Positions 20,359-29,796 of a DNA stretch of 64,000 nt are shown piece after piece. Made by a program: the position numbers and the translations under genes. Source of the stretch: Pantoea sp. A4 (GTDB lineage: Bacteria; Pseudomonadota; Gammaproteobacteria; Enterobacterales; Enterobacteriaceae); the NCBI RefSeq assembly GCF_000295955.2, contig NZ_ALXE01000019.1, positions 372,001 to 436,000 of the forward strand, in the 5' to 3' direction. The notes below the pieces were generated by a model that did not search any database, had not been told where the DNA came from, and was given only the letters and a program-made list of their open reading frames with translations. Each line of letters starts with the position of its first letter. Positions within the stretch are counted from its first letter, which is position 1.

Positions 20359-20981
20359 TAAGGCAAATTATTTTCACAAAGCTTCAGTGTCGCTGTTCTT
20401 TTGCCCCTTTTTTGTACCGCAAAGGTTTTTTTTACTTAACTTTCCCCACTCAAAGACAGCAGAAAGTATGACATTCTGCTACACACTCCCTGGGCCAACC
20501 CAAACCGATTTTATCTCTGATTTATTGCGCTTTAGTCGGCCAAATACGCCTTAAACTCCGCTTAAAGCAGGATATAACGCCACATTGAGGGTTTTATAAC
20601 CCACATAAAATTAGTCACTTAGAGCAAATGTTACGCAGAATGATAAATAGCGCTATCACTATGGCGTCAAAAATTGGATAGAGTGGCGTTAGGGTGCGTT
20701 AACAGAGAGTCAAGCATGTTTAGTCTATGCTAGCAGGTGTAACAAAGAGTTACATTAGGGAATTGAATGTATTGATCGGAGTGCAGAAGGCAGGATTTGA
20801 GGTATCGGCAGCAGAATCAACTTCTTGAGCCTGTTTTATGATAAAACGCAAAAAATAAAATTAACTTACTGTATATAAAAGATAAAAAAATACTGCCGCG
20901 GGGCCTGAAAACGGGAATTTGCACGTGAGTAGTACCCGGAGTTTATCGGCACGTTAACCGGTAAAGCCGCGCGCTTTACTG
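20359..20981. other. Long non-coding region upstream of flhDC
   Basis: This stretch of over 600 bases between the flhDC CRP site and the otsA terminator holds no convincing gene on either strand. Several AT-rich tracts are present (for example around 20840-20895). By analogy with other enterics it may carry further flhDC regulator sites, but none can be named from sequence. Confidence 0.6.
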
Positions 20982-20982
20982 G

Positions 20983-21019
20983 AAAAGGGCCGGTAACGTT
21001 CTACAACGTTACTGGCCCT
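20983..21019 (-). terminator. Intrinsic terminator after otsA
   Basis: AGGGCCAGTAACGTT / AACGTTACCGGCCCT (minus strand) form a long stem with one mismatch and a 4-base loop, followed by TTTT. It starts 5 bases past the otsA stop. Confidence 0.85.
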
Positions 21020-21023
21020 GCTA

Positions 21024-22460
21024 TCAGGCGAGTTTAGGGAATGTCGCCACATTACCCGTTGTCGTACCCTCGCTGTCACACAGCGTGATGGCATTGAGAT
21101 CGCGCAGGAAAGACTCCCGCCAGAAGGTAATATCGTTTTTCCGCAGCACCGCCATCATATCGTTGTACCGCGAAATACGTTCGGTGCGCGACATGGTTAG
21201 CGCCTGATCTAGCGCGGCGGCAACCTCATCACGATCGTAAGGGTTGACGATCAACGCTGATGTCAGCTCATTTGCCGCCCCGGCAAAGCGCGATAACACC
21301 AGTACACCAGGATCGTCTGGGTCCTGGGCCGCCACATACTCTTTCGCCACCAGGTTCATGCCGTCGCGCAACGGTGTGACTAACCCCACATCCGTCAGCC
21401 GGAAAATTTTCATCAGCAGTCGGCGGTCAAAATGCTGATTCAGGTAGTAGAGCGGCGTCCAGCCCAGCGTGCCATATTTACCGTTAATGCGGCCTGCTTC
21501 GGTCTCCAGCTGGTGGCGAATGTCCTGATATGCCTGCACCTCACCGCGTGAAGTCGGCGCAATCTGTGAATAGCGAATTTTGCCCCGGTGCTGAGGATAG
21601 TTCTCCAGTAGCGCTTCATACGCGAGGAAGCGTTCCGGCAGCCCTTTCGAATAGTCCAGACGTTCGCAAGCGATGATGTTCTGAGCATCCCCCAGCTCTC
21701 GCTTCATGGCGGCCATCTTCGGTGGCAGCGCCCCTGCTGCCATCTCTTTAATACTGTCCGGCTCAATGCCAATTGGATAGGTTTCGGTAACAAAGTCGTG
21801 ACCAAAAGCACGATGGCATTTTTCGCCCTGATTCTGCACCGTGGTGAGCTGGCTCAGACTATCGAGAAAGGCGATACGGTCAGTCTCGGTCTGGAAGCCT
21901 AGCAGATCGTAGTCACACATCATCTCCAGCAGATCTTCATGAGGCGGCAGCGCGTTGAAGATTTCCGGGGACGGGAATGGAATGTGCAAGAAGAATCCAA
22001 TGCGGTTATGAACGCCTGACTCCCGTAACGCAGCCGCAAACGGCAGCAGATGGTAATCATGGATCCACAGGATATCGTCGGGTTTTAACAGTGACTTTAA
22101 GCGCTGCGCCAGCTGCTCATTGACCCGGCAATACACTTCCCAGGCTTCGCGCTGATACTGCACTAAATCAAGACGATAATGAAAAGCAGGCCAAATGACC
22201 GTATTTGAGAACTGGCAATAATAGAGGTCATAGTCGTTCTGGTTCAGGGGGACGGACGCATAGGTAATGCCCCCGTGTTCTACCAGCTGCAGGTCGTCAT
22301 CTTCCTCGCCAGAAATTTCACTGATCTCCCCATTCCAGCCAAACCACAGGCCGCCCGTTTTGCTCAACGCATCAAGAATCCCGACGGCGAGGCCACCAGC
22401 ACTGGCTTTGCCCCCTTCAGGCATCGCGATACGGTTCGAAACAACCACTAAGCGACTCAT
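21024..22460 (-). CDS. otsA: OtsA, trehalose-6-phosphate synthase
   Basis: Glycosyltransferase family 20 enzyme joining UDP-glucose and glucose-6-phosphate to trehalose-6-phosphate, a stress protectant. The 478-residue product begins [14 protein letters not shown] and has the phosphate-binding N-terminal segment ([11 protein letters not shown]), [21 protein letters not shown], and the C-terminal [13 protein letters not shown] nucleotide-sugar site. The start overlaps the otsB stop by 4 bases, so the operon is otsB-otsA as in E. coli, where it also lies near flhDC. Confidence 0.97.
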   Translation of the reverse strand: MSRLVVVSNRIAMPEGGKASAGGLAVGILDALSKTGGLWFGWNGEISEISGEEDDDLQLVEHGGITYASVPLNQNDYDLYYCQFSNTVIWPAFHYRLDLVQYQREAWEVYCRVNEQLAQRLKSLLKPDDILWIHDYHLLPFAAALRESGVHNRIGFFLHIPFPSPEIFNALPPHEDLLEMMCDYDLLGFQTETDRIAFLDSLSQLTTVQNQGEKCHRAFGHDFVTETYPIGIEPDSIKEMAAGALPPKMAAMKRELGDAQNIIACERLDYSKGLPERFLAYEALLENYPQHRGKIRYSQIAPTSRGEVQAYQDIRHQLETEAGRINGKYGTLGWTPLYYLNQHFDRRLLMKIFRLTDVGLVTPLRDGMNLVAKEYVAAQDPDDPGVLVLSRFAGAANELTSALIVNPYDRDEVAAALDQALTMSRTERISRYNDMMAVLRKNDITFWRESFLRDLNAITLCDSEGTTTGNVATFPKLA

Positions 22461-23242
22461 AAGCTGAACTCCTTACCCACATTATTTTGTTGTTGTAGTA
22501 ATGATCCCTCAAGCCATGCCCACACCGCCTCAACGCTGTCGAGGTGATATCGGGCATGGGTTGAGCCTGCGCCGACTTTAATCGAGACGCCTTGTAATGC
22601 ATTAACGGCCAGAAAGCCTTTTTCATCGGTGAGATCGTCGCCGATAAACACAGGAATTCGCCCTGTAAACGGGGATTCCTGCATAAATGCGCGAATAGCC
22701 TCCCCCTTATCAACGCCCTGCGGTTTGATCTCCACCACACATTTTCCCGGCTGTAGCACCAGCTCAGGGAACTGGGTAACCACCTCTTCGGCCAGTTGCA
22801 TAATCTGGCTTTCATATGCCATGCCACGCCGGTAATGCAGCGCAAAGGCCATGCCTTTACACTCCAGCTGCGTACCGGGCCACTGCGCGAGTGTGGACGT
22901 GAGCCGGGCTTCCAGCGCCTGGACCAGCGCCGCCGGTAACGAAATCACGTGGAGATTGCCTTGGGCATCGCGTCGCTCAGCCCCGTGGACGCCAGCCAAT
23001 GGCGCGTTTAACGGGGCCGCCAGCCGATCCAGCTCCGCTATTGGACGGCCTGAAACCAGCGCCAGTGCGCCCTGTTGCTGCGCGGCAAGTTGCTGTAGAT
23101 GTTCCCGCACGCCAGCGGGGATCGTCACGGCTTCCGGGCGAGATTGCAGGGTGGCGAGTGTGCCATCCACATCAAAAAAGAAGGCATACGGCCCTTCACT
23201 TAAGACAGGGAGCGTGCCATGTGTACTGCATGAATCGGTCAC
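22457..23242 (-). CDS. otsB: OtsB, trehalose-6-phosphate phosphatase
   Basis: HAD-superfamily phosphatase that releases trehalose from trehalose-6-phosphate. The 261-residue product has motif I FFDVDGTLA with the nucleophilic aspartate, LALVSGRPIAEL (motif II region), and motif IV GDDLTDEKGF. First gene of the otsBA pair. The 279-base gap upstream shows no gene; osmotic and stationary-phase control is known for the E. coli operon but I see no clear element. Confidence 0.96.
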   Translation of the reverse strand: MTDSCSTHGTLPVLSEGPYAFFFDVDGTLATLQSRPEAVTIPAGVREHLQQLAAQQQGALALVSGRPIAELDRLAAPLNAPLAGVHGAERRDAQGNLHVISLPAALVQALEARLTSTLAQWPGTQLECKGMAFALHYRRGMAYESQIMQLAEEVVTQFPELVLQPGKCVVEIKPQGVDKGEAIRAFMQESPFTGRIPVFIGDDLTDEKGFLAVNALQGVSIKVGAGSTHARYHLDSVEAVWAWLEGSLLQQQNNVGKEFSL

Positions 23243-23521
23243 TGGTACCTCCTGGTGGTGACTGTCCCATCACGGGATGCAATATCCGTAGCGCTGCTAC
23301 GGATCCAGAAGACGATGTCACAGCAGGAAATTTATGCGGGTGCCGGCTTTCGCGCTAACACCGCGTAGAAGGGGCTAACAGAGAGAATTGCGTGCACATC
23401 ACGCCTTAAACCGCTCAACCTAACGCCGTCACAACATCCTGACTGCGAACATAGTCAACGATAAGTGTAGACGGCATTGCGGGTTTTGCCATAAATAGCA
23501 GGCTAATTGCCATTTGCGGAA

Positions 23522-23929
23522 TTATCCGAAACGAGTAATTAAATCAATCAGTAGCGGTTTTAACCGCCGTAATTCTTCCAGATGCACCGTGGATAAGCTC
23601 TCCAGTAACGCCTCTGCTTTTGCGGTTAACTGCAACAGGGTTTTACGTTGATCGTCTTCGCAGGGCACCCGTTCCAGCATCTCCAGCTCTTCCAGCCTGC
23701 GCACCAGTCCGGATGCGCTGTGCGGTTGCAGAATCAGCCGGTTAGCCACAAAACCTATCGTTGCCTCACCGGGGTTGGCCGCGCGGATCGCCAACAGCGC
23801 CTGATGCTGCTGTGGCGTCAGTCCCACCTCTTTGGCTTCCCCCTCACTGAAGGCAAGAAACTGGCGCAACGTGGCGCGAAAATCCGCCAGGGCGGCGTAC
23901 TCCTGATCCTGCATAGCAGATTTTTTCAT
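23522..23929 (-). CDS. MarR-family transcriptional regulator
   Basis: Winged-helix regulator of 135 residues from the start at 23929 (MKKSAMQDQEYAAL), which has an AGG ribosome site. A longer open frame to 24010 would run through the operator and into the divergent gene and is rejected. The DNA-binding part (LTPQQHQALLAIRA, GFVANRLILQPHSASGLVRRLEEL) and the wing (VPCEDDQRKTLLQLTAKAEALL) fit MarR. It is divergent from a CLC-type transporter, with a palindrome between them, so it probably represses itself and that gene. The ligand is unknown. Confidence 0.88.
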   Translation of the reverse strand: MKKSAMQDQEYAALADFRATLRQFLAFSEGEAKEVGLTPQQHQALLAIRAANPGEATIGFVANRLILQPHSASGLVRRLEELEMLERVPCEDDQRKTLLQLTAKAEALLESLSTVHLEELRRLKPLLIDLITRFG

Positions 23930-23954
23930 CGGCCTATATCCGTTTGGTTGTTGC

Positions 23955-23979
23955 ATTTGTATCGTAATGCGATATAAAT
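23955..23979. promoter_or_regulatory. Palindromic operator between marR-type gene and CLC-type gene
   Basis: TATCG-TAATG-CGATA is a perfect 5+5 inverted repeat. Its flanks extend the symmetry to 10-base arms (ATTTg...tAAAT) with one mismatched pair. It sits 26 bases from one start codon and 31 from the other, a typical place for a MarR dimer to block both promoters. Confidence 0.65.
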
Positions 23980-24009
23980 GCGCACTGTTTAACTGTGAGG
24001 AAGATGACA

Positions 24010-25776
24010 ATGAATGCGCCGCTGGTCAACCTGCCACGACGGAATAAACCGGCCGATCACTCGGTGGATCGCCGGATGCTGGGCCTGATCGTCATGAGTC
24101 TGCTGGTAGGCAGCGGCGGTGCTATGGGTGCCTGGCTGCTGCTGAAGATGATCGCGCTGGCGACCAATCTGTTCTGGTTCGGCCACTTTTCCACCGACAC
24201 CCGCGCCATCACCGAGGCGCATCAGGGCATTAATGTGCTACTGACGCCCGTATTAGGCAGCCTGATTATTGGCGTTATGGCTCGCTTCGGTTCAGAGAAG
24301 ATCAAGGGCCACGGGATCCCAGAGGCGATTGAAGCGATTTTATATGGCGAGAGCCGTATGTCACCGAAAGTGGCGCTGCTAAAGCCGCTCTCTGCGGCCA
24401 TCTCCATTGGCAGCGGCGGCCCGTTTGGCGCAGAAGGCCCGATCATCATGACCGGTGGAGCGATTGGTTCGCTGTTCGCCCAGAGTTTTCACCTCAGCGC
24501 CGCAGAGCGGAAAACGCTGCTGGTCGCGGGCGCGGCGGCAGGGATGACGGCCATTTTTAATACGCCGCTAGCGGCAGTGTTACTGGCGATTGAAGTGCTG
24601 CTGTTTGAGTGGAAACCGCGCAGCTTTGTCCCGGTAGTGACCGCAGTGATGGTCTCATGGTGCTGGCGCAATGTGCTGTTTACGCCGGGCCCGTTGTTCC
24701 CGTTCCATAGCGTTGCCAGCCTCAGCGGCAGTCTGGTACCGGGTGCGGTGGCATTGGGTATCATCACCGGGGTCTTAGCGATTGTGCTGTCAAATGGTCT
24801 GTATCGCATTGAGGATCTGTTCCATCGCCTGCCGATACACTGGATGTGGTGGCCGGCATTAGGGTCGATAGTGGTCGGCGCGGGGGGATTGATCAATCCG
24901 CATGTCCTTGGCACCGGTTACGACAACATCCAGAACCTGCTGGATGGCTCTCTGGCGATGCAGGCGATCATGCTGTTGTTGGTGGTGAAAGGTGTGGTCT
25001 GGCTGGTCTCGCTCGGTTCCGGTACTTCCGGCGGCGTGGTGGCACCGCTGCTTATTCTGGGGGGTGCATTGGGCGCGCTGGCGGGTCACTTCCTGCCGGG
25101 CGGCGTTGGACTGTGCGCCATGTTAGGCATGGCGGGCATTCTCAGTGGCGCGATGCGCGCACCGTTAACCGGCGCCTTGTTTGCTGCTGAAGTCACGGGG
25201 CATGTGCCGCTGCTGCCGCTGCTCCTCGCGGCCTCGGTCACCGCCTACGCCATTAGTGTGATGCTGATGCCTCGCTCAATCTTCACTGAACGTCTTGCTC
25301 GCCGTGGTCGCCATGTGTTGCAGGAGTATCATGTTGATCCGCTGGAGACTACCCCAGCCAGCAGTGTGATGACGCAGGATGTACAAACGCTGCCGGGCGA
25401 TCTCAGCGCCAGCGCAGCCGTGGCCTTTTTCCTGCGTGAACATCGGCACCACAGTTATCCCGTGGTCGATAATCAACACCAGCTGCTGGGCGTCGTTTCA
25501 CGTGAGGCGGCGCTGGAGTGGCAAAATCGTGCGGATTATCACACGCTGACCCTCGCGGACCTGCTGCTCAACCAGGCGCAAACCGTGGCCGCCAGTGACA
25601 CACTGTGCGCCGCGCTGGCCGACCATCTGTTTGACAGCCAGCACAACATGCTGCCGATTGTAGACAGCCACGGCCAACTCTCGGGCGTCGTTACGCGCTT
25701 TGACTTGCTCAAAGTACGCGGTACCTGGCGTCGCCATGAAGCCAGCCGCCAACGATTTATTGGTGCACGGCGGTAG
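24010..25776 (+). CDS. CLC-family chloride channel/anion antiporter with C-terminal CBS domains
   Basis: Membrane protein of 588 residues. The start at 24010 has AGGAAG 6 bases upstream; in-frame ATG 24004 and GTG 23995 are badly spaced. About the first 420 residues form the CLC fold. Its three ion-path motifs are recognisable but altered: GHGIPEA for GSGIPE, GAEGP for G(K/R)EGP with the gating glutamate kept, and GSGTSGGVVAP for the GxFxP loop. Two CBS motifs follow (SSVMTQDV..., LLGVVSREAAL and LSGVVTRFDLL), suggesting nucleotide control. Divergent from a MarR regulator. The transported anion cannot be told. Confidence 0.93.
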   Translation: MNAPLVNLPRRNKPADHSVDRRMLGLIVMSLLVGSGGAMGAWLLLKMIALATNLFWFGHFSTDTRAITEAHQGINVLLTPVLGSLIIGVMARFGSEKIKGHGIPEAIEAILYGESRMSPKVALLKPLSAAISIGSGGPFGAEGPIIMTGGAIGSLFAQSFHLSAAERKTLLVAGAAAGMTAIFNTPLAAVLLAIEVLLFEWKPRSFVPVVTAVMVSWCWRNVLFTPGPLFPFHSVASLSGSLVPGAVALGIITGVLAIVLSNGLYRIEDLFHRLPIHWMWWPALGSIVVGAGGLINPHVLGTGYDNIQNLLDGSLAMQAIMLLLVVKGVVWLVSLGSGTSGGVVAPLLILGGALGALAGHFLPGGVGLCAMLGMAGILSGAMRAPLTGALFAAEVTGHVPLLPLLLAASVTAYAISVMLMPRSIFTERLARRGRHVLQEYHVDPLETTPASSVMTQDVQTLPGDLSASAAVAFFLREHRHHSYPVVDNQHQLLGVVSREAALEWQNRADYHTLTLADLLLNQAQTVAASDTLCAALADHLFDSQHNMLPIVDSHGQLSGVVTRFDLLKVRGTWRRHEASRQRFIGARR

Positions 25777-26018
25777 TCTCATCGCGGTTAAGTGAATATG
25801 CGCTGCGGTAGCTGGGGGTTGTTTCACGCGGTTAACGCCAGGGCTACACCGGCCCGGCGAGGGATTTACCCCCCGCGCGACAGACCGCCTGATTGCCGCT
25901 GGGCTTTTGCTTTATCAATACAGATCGGTACACTCAGTGAAAATTGTACAGCGCTGCGCTTCGAGCCTATCAGCTTTCCGTGGCGGGTAATAACAGGAAT
26001 TTCTTATGGAGCAGGACT

Positions 26019-26543
26019 ATGCGTAAGTTACTTGGCGGAGGTGCTCTACCGCCGAAAGCGGGCTTCTTTCATCTGTTTAAGGGCTTCCTCGGCGGCACGT
26101 TGGGTATTTTACTGTTGGGTTATCTGAGTCAACTCAGCGGGGAACCCTGGCTGATGGCTCCGCTTGGTGCGACCTGTGTGTTGTTGTTTGCGGTTTCCGC
26201 CTCTCCGTTGGCGCAACCGCGCAATGTGATTGGCGGGCATTTGCTCACCGCGGCCATCGGTATTGCGGCTTTGCATCTGTTTGGTGATGCGCTGCCGGTG
26301 TTAGCTATCGCGGTGGGTTTATCCATTTTTGTCATGCAATACACCCGCACCGTGCATCCGCCTGCGGGCGCTAACCCGGTGGTGATCATGCTGGCCGGGC
26401 ACGATGTCGGCTGGCACTTCATGTTAACGCCGGTGCTGGCAGGCAGCGTCGCGCTAGTGGTGATTGCTTCGGTGATCAATAACCTCGGCAAAGCCAATCG
26501 CTGGCCGCACTACTGGCATGGCGTGGGACAAACAAAAGAGTAA
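26019..26543 (+). CDS. HPP-family integral membrane protein
   Basis: Small membrane protein of 174 residues with four to five hydrophobic helices. The start at 26019 has AGGA 5-6 bases upstream; the longer open frame from 25944 has no ribosome site. The family signature is clear: APLGATCVLLFA, PLAQPRNVIGGH and HPPAGANPVV. Some HPP proteins have been linked to nitrite transport in plastids and cyanobacteria; the role here is unknown. It has no CBS domain. It follows the CLC-type gene by 242 bases on the same strand. Confidence 0.9.
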   Translation: MRKLLGGGALPPKAGFFHLFKGFLGGTLGILLLGYLSQLSGEPWLMAPLGATCVLLFAVSASPLAQPRNVIGGHLLTAAIGIAALHLFGDALPVLAIAVGLSIFVMQYTRTVHPPAGANPVVIMLAGHDVGWHFMLTPVLAGSVALVVIASVINNLGKANRWPHYWHGVGQTKE

Positions 26544-26610
26544 ATCGGGTGATTCTGCTGCTGTTATTCTTTTGTTACTCTGGGGTAACTCTACCAACCG
26601 GATCATAATA

Positions 26611-27489
26611 ATGAATAACGCAGCAGCGCAGAGCCGAATCATCGGGGTTGTCAGCGATGAATTCAGCAATCCTTATACCTTACAACTGTTAAATGAAGTC
26701 ACCCGCCAGCTTAATGCGCGGGGTGATCTCACCCTGCTTCTCAACGTCACCTCACGCGATCAACTCCAAACCACGTTGCAAGCGTCTGCTCAACTGCCAC
26801 TGGCGGGCTTAGTGTTCCTCACCTCCGTCTGTGCTGACGAACGCCAACTGGTTGCCGCCGCACTGCCTGGTGTGCCGACGATACATATTGCCAGCCATAC
26901 CGACGATCCACAGGCTGAGGTTATCGCCGTGGAAGGTTACGCCGCCGGTGCCGAAATCGCCCGGCTGCTGCTGGCTCAGGGGCATCAACGTGCGGGTTAT
27001 ATGAGATCCCTCCATGCCTCCCCAACACATTTGCAGCGCATGGAAGGCTACGCCAGCGCGTTGGCCACCGCAGAGAAGCCGCTGGAAGACGTGATCACAG
27101 CCACCAGCTATGACCGTGAAGTAGCGTATAACGCCATGATGGCCTACCTGAAACAGGCGCGAGCTTCTGATCGTATCAACGCGCTGTTCTGTGAAAATGA
27201 CGTCCTGGCATTGGGTGCTATGCAGGCCATCCGCGACTTTGGTCAGGGCGCGCATATTGCGGTGGTGGGGTTTGACGATATCAGTGAAGCGCATGCCCCC
27301 ACCTGGCACTTAACCAGTTGGGCGCAGCGCAGTGACCTGCTGGTGACGGAAGCCCTGAGCCGCCTGCTGGAGGGGAAAGCCCATCCAGACGGTGCATGGC
27401 GACACGGTGAGCTACAGCTCAGACACTCGCACCTTGGCAAACACGTGCACGGTGAGATGCACAAGTGTGGCTGTGCTATCCGTCACTGA
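26611..27489 (+). CDS. LacI/GalR-type ligand-binding domain protein lacking the DNA-binding domain
   Basis: From the ATG at 26611 the 292 residues begin almost directly with the effector-binding core (RIIGVVSDEFSNPYTLQLL), which in LacI-type repressors comes after a ~55-residue helix-turn-helix and hinge. The core is complete: ...GYAAGAEIARLLLAQGHQRAGYM, LFCENDVLALGAMQAI, IAVVGFDDISEAH. Only 67 bases separate it from the upstream gene and encode no helix-turn-helix in any frame. There is no signal peptide, so it is not a normal periplasmic binding protein. The last 22 residues hold six His and two Cys, an odd metal-site-like tail. The ribosome site is weak, so the start is uncertain. A terminator follows. 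Confidence 0.8.
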   Translation: MNNAAAQSRIIGVVSDEFSNPYTLQLLNEVTRQLNARGDLTLLLNVTSRDQLQTTLQASAQLPLAGLVFLTSVCADERQLVAAALPGVPTIHIASHTDDPQAEVIAVEGYAAGAEIARLLLAQGHQRAGYMRSLHASPTHLQRMEGYASALATAEKPLEDVITATSYDREVAYNAMMAYLKQARASDRINALFCENDVLALGAMQAIRDFGQGAHIAVVGFDDISEAHAPTWHLTSWAQRSDLLVTEALSRLLEGKAHPDGAWRHGELQLRHSHLGKHVHGEMHKCGCAIRH

Positions 27490-27500
27490 TCCCCACACTG

Positions 27501-27522
27501 AGCCAGCCCTGCTGGCTTTTTT
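27501..27522 (+). terminator. Intrinsic terminator after the LacI-type gene
   Basis: AGCCAGC / GCTGGCT, 7-base-pair stem with a 3-base loop, followed by TTTTT, 12 bases past the stop codon. Confidence 0.85.
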
Positions 27523-27551
27523 ATTCGCGCTGACAATTCAAAGAGGCAATG

Positions 27552-28298
27552 ATGCCAAAAACTCTGCTTATTACCGGTGCAGGACGCGGTATTGGTGCTG
27601 CCTGCGCCCTGCTCGCTGCGGAACAAGGCTACCAGGTGTGTGTTAACTATCGTGCGGATGAGCAAGCCGCTGCCCAGGTGGTGGATCGCATCCAGCAACG
27701 CGGCGGTAGCGCATTTGCCGTTCAGGCCGATATTGCTGATGAAGCACAGGTCGAACGCCTGTTTCGCCAGTTGGATGATCGCTTTGGTCCGCTCCACGGA
27801 TTGGTTAATAACGCCGGTATTTTGTCGCAGCAGATGCGGGTTGAGCAGATGAGTGCCGCACGCATCCAACAGGTCCTGAGCACCAACATCACTGGCAGCC
27901 TGCTGTGCGCACGCGAAGCCGTTCGGCGCATGTCAACACGCCATGGCGGGAGGGGGGGCGCGATTGTTAACGTCTCTTCACGTGCAGCCGTGCTGGGGTC
28001 GCCCAATGAGTATGTCGATTACGCGGCATCAAAAGCGGCGCTGGATGCTATCACAATCGGGCTGTCGAAAGAGGTCGCGCAGGAAGGCATTCGCGTTAAC
28101 GGCGTCCGTCCTGGGCTGATTCACACCGGGATGCACGCCAGCGGCGGAGAACCCGGTCGCGTCACGCGGTTACAAGGTGGCGTGCCGATGGGGCGTGGTG
28201 GTCAACCAGAAGAGGTGGCGCAGGCGGTATTGTGGCTGCTGTCTGATGCCGCGTCTTACAGCACCGGCACGTTTATTGACGTTTCCGGGGGCCGCTAA
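27552..28298 (+). CDS. Short-chain dehydrogenase/reductase, YgfF-like
   Basis: NAD(P)-dependent oxidoreductase of 248 residues. The second of two tandem ATGs (27552) has the better spacing from GAGG. Classical SDR signatures are all present: TGAGRGIG cofactor loop, NNAG, catalytic Ser in VNVSSRAAV, and Tyr-x-x-x-Lys in YAASK. It is collinear with E. coli YgfF (for example the shared MHASGGEPGRV segment), annotated as a glucose-1-dehydrogenase-like enzyme. The substrate is not known. Confidence 0.93.
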   Translation: MPKTLLITGAGRGIGAACALLAAEQGYQVCVNYRADEQAAAQVVDRIQQRGGSAFAVQADIADEAQVERLFRQLDDRFGPLHGLVNNAGILSQQMRVEQMSAARIQQVLSTNITGSLLCAREAVRRMSTRHGGRGGAIVNVSSRAAVLGSPNEYVDYAASKAALDAITIGLSKEVAQEGIRVNGVRPGLIHTGMHASGGEPGRVTRLQGGVPMGRGGQPEEVAQAVLWLLSDAASYSTGTFIDVSGGR

Positions 28299-28315
28299 GC
28301 GCCGCATCAATGAGA

Positions 28316-28341
28316 CAGCCCTTATGCGGAGATAAGGGCTG
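28316..28341. terminator. Hairpin between convergent genes
   Basis: CAGCCCTTAT / ATAAGGGCTG, perfect 10-base-pair stem with a 6-base loop, between the stops of the dehydrogenase (28298) and the aminotransferase (28353). It lacks a U-run on either side but is well placed to act in both directions. Confidence 0.6.
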
Positions 28342-28352
28342 CCGAGCATCAC

Positions 28353-29537
28353 TTAGGGCAGAGATGCTTTCAGGCGCTGTGCCGCTTTCAACAGGTTCTC
28401 TTCCGAGACGGAGGCATAGGATAAACGCAGCGTAGACTGGTCTGGATTATCACAATAGAAGAACTCACCCGGCACGTACACGACGCCGTTTTGCAAGGTG
28501 GTTTTCAGCCATTCGGTGGTGTTGAACGGCTCTTTAAAGGTCGCCCACAGGAACATGCCGCCCAGTGGACGGTGGAAGCGAATACGGTCGCCCAGTTCGC
28601 TTTCCATTGCTACGCACAGTGCATCACACTTCTTTTTATACTCTTTGCTGATCAGGGCAATCTGCGACTGCAAGCGGCCCGTTTCTAAATAATGGCGCGT
28701 TAAAGACTGGGATAATGAGCTGGTATGCAGGTCGGTCGACTGTTTAAGGTTCACCACCGACTGTTTCAGCCAGGAAGGTGAAACAATCCAGCCCACGCGC
28801 GCACCCGGTGCCAGGATTTTAGAGAAGGTAGAGGTGTAGATCACCTGATCGCTGGCTCCCATCTCCTGGGCATACGATTTCAGGGTGCGGAACTTCTCGC
28901 TGCTGAAGTTGATTTCGCTGTACGGGTCATCTTCAAAAATCAGGAAACCGTGCTGCTGTGCCAGTGCCACTAACTGCTGACGGCGTGCCGCAGACAAGGT
29001 CACACCACTTGGGTTACCAAAAGTCGGGACGATGTAGACCGCTTTGATTTTCTGCTTTTGCACCAGTTCGGCCAGCTCATCGACGATCATCCCTTCCCCA
29101 TCGGTGCCGACTGACGCTAACTGCGCCTCCGCCAGCTGGAAGACCTGCAATGCTGCCAGGTAGGTGGGTCTTTCCACCACGATGGTATCGCCGGGATTGA
29201 TCACCGCACGCGCCAGGATATCCAGCGACTGCTGCGACCCGGACGTCACCATCACATCATCAATTGTCGACTGGATGCCGCGCTCTGCCAGAATCTGACA
29301 AATCGCCGCTCTCAGCGCCGGGTCCCCTTCGCTCAGCCCATACTGGAACGCATTATGGCGCTCCGTGGTCATCACTCGCTCCATTGCCAACTCGAGCCCT
29401 TCGGTATCAAAGAGATCCGGGTTAGGGATCCCCCCGCCCAGTGAAATGACCCCTTCCATTTTGCTGTGCTTGAGCAAATCACGAATGGCTGATGACTGAA
29501 GTGCTTTAACTCGATTGGCTAACTGTTGTGACGACAT
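28353..29537 (-). CDS. PLP-dependent aminotransferase, LysN/2-aminoadipate family (MocR-like catalytic domain)
   Basis: Fold-type I aminotransferase of 394 residues. Visible signatures: the glycine-rich ISLGGGIPNPDLF start, the cofactor-binding VTSGSQQSLDI, PTFGNPSG, FEDDPYSE, the PLP lysine in STFSKILAPGARVGW, and C-terminal LRLSYASVSEE. It resembles stand-alone 2-aminoadipate/aromatic aminotransferases rather than a MocR regulator, because there is no GntR domain. The natural amino donor cannot be told from sequence. Confidence 0.93.
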   Translation of the reverse strand: MSSQQLANRVKALQSSAIRDLLKHSKMEGVISLGGGIPNPDLFDTEGLELAMERVMTTERHNAFQYGLSEGDPALRAAICQILAERGIQSTIDDVMVTSGSQQSLDILARAVINPGDTIVVERPTYLAALQVFQLAEAQLASVGTDGEGMIVDELAELVQKQKIKAVYIVPTFGNPSGVTLSAARRQQLVALAQQHGFLIFEDDPYSEINFSSEKFRTLKSYAQEMGASDQVIYTSTFSKILAPGARVGWIVSPSWLKQSVVNLKQSTDLHTSSLSQSLTRHYLETGRLQSQIALISKEYKKKCDALCVAMESELGDRIRFHRPLGGMFLWATFKEPFNTTEWLKTTLQNGVVYVPGEFFYCDNPDQSTLRLSYASVSEENLLKAAQRLKASLP

Positions 29538-29651
29538 CCTGCGAACCCTTTTTTATGTTAATACAGCATTCATATCACAATTTTGCTTCGGTTAAATACT
29601 GCTAATGATGCTCCAGGCAGGGCCTGCTAACAGAAATTTTTTTTTGCCCTC

Positions 29652-29681
29652 TGTGTTGGCGATTTAGCGCTCACCAACACA
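29652..29681. other. Hairpin in the gap between umuC and the aminotransferase gene
   Basis: TGTGTTGG / CCAACACA, 8-base-pair stem with a 14-base loop, lies in an otherwise featureless AT-rich gap of 259 bases. There is no U-run, so it is not a clear terminator. Confidence 0.3.
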
Positions 29682-29796
29682 ACAAAAAATCACGCGGCGT
29701 TAAAATTATTTTTGCAAATGATCAATAAAAATCAGGCAGTAAAAATATTTACTCACAGATAATTTAATCAATGAATTAATGAACTTATACTCTTCT

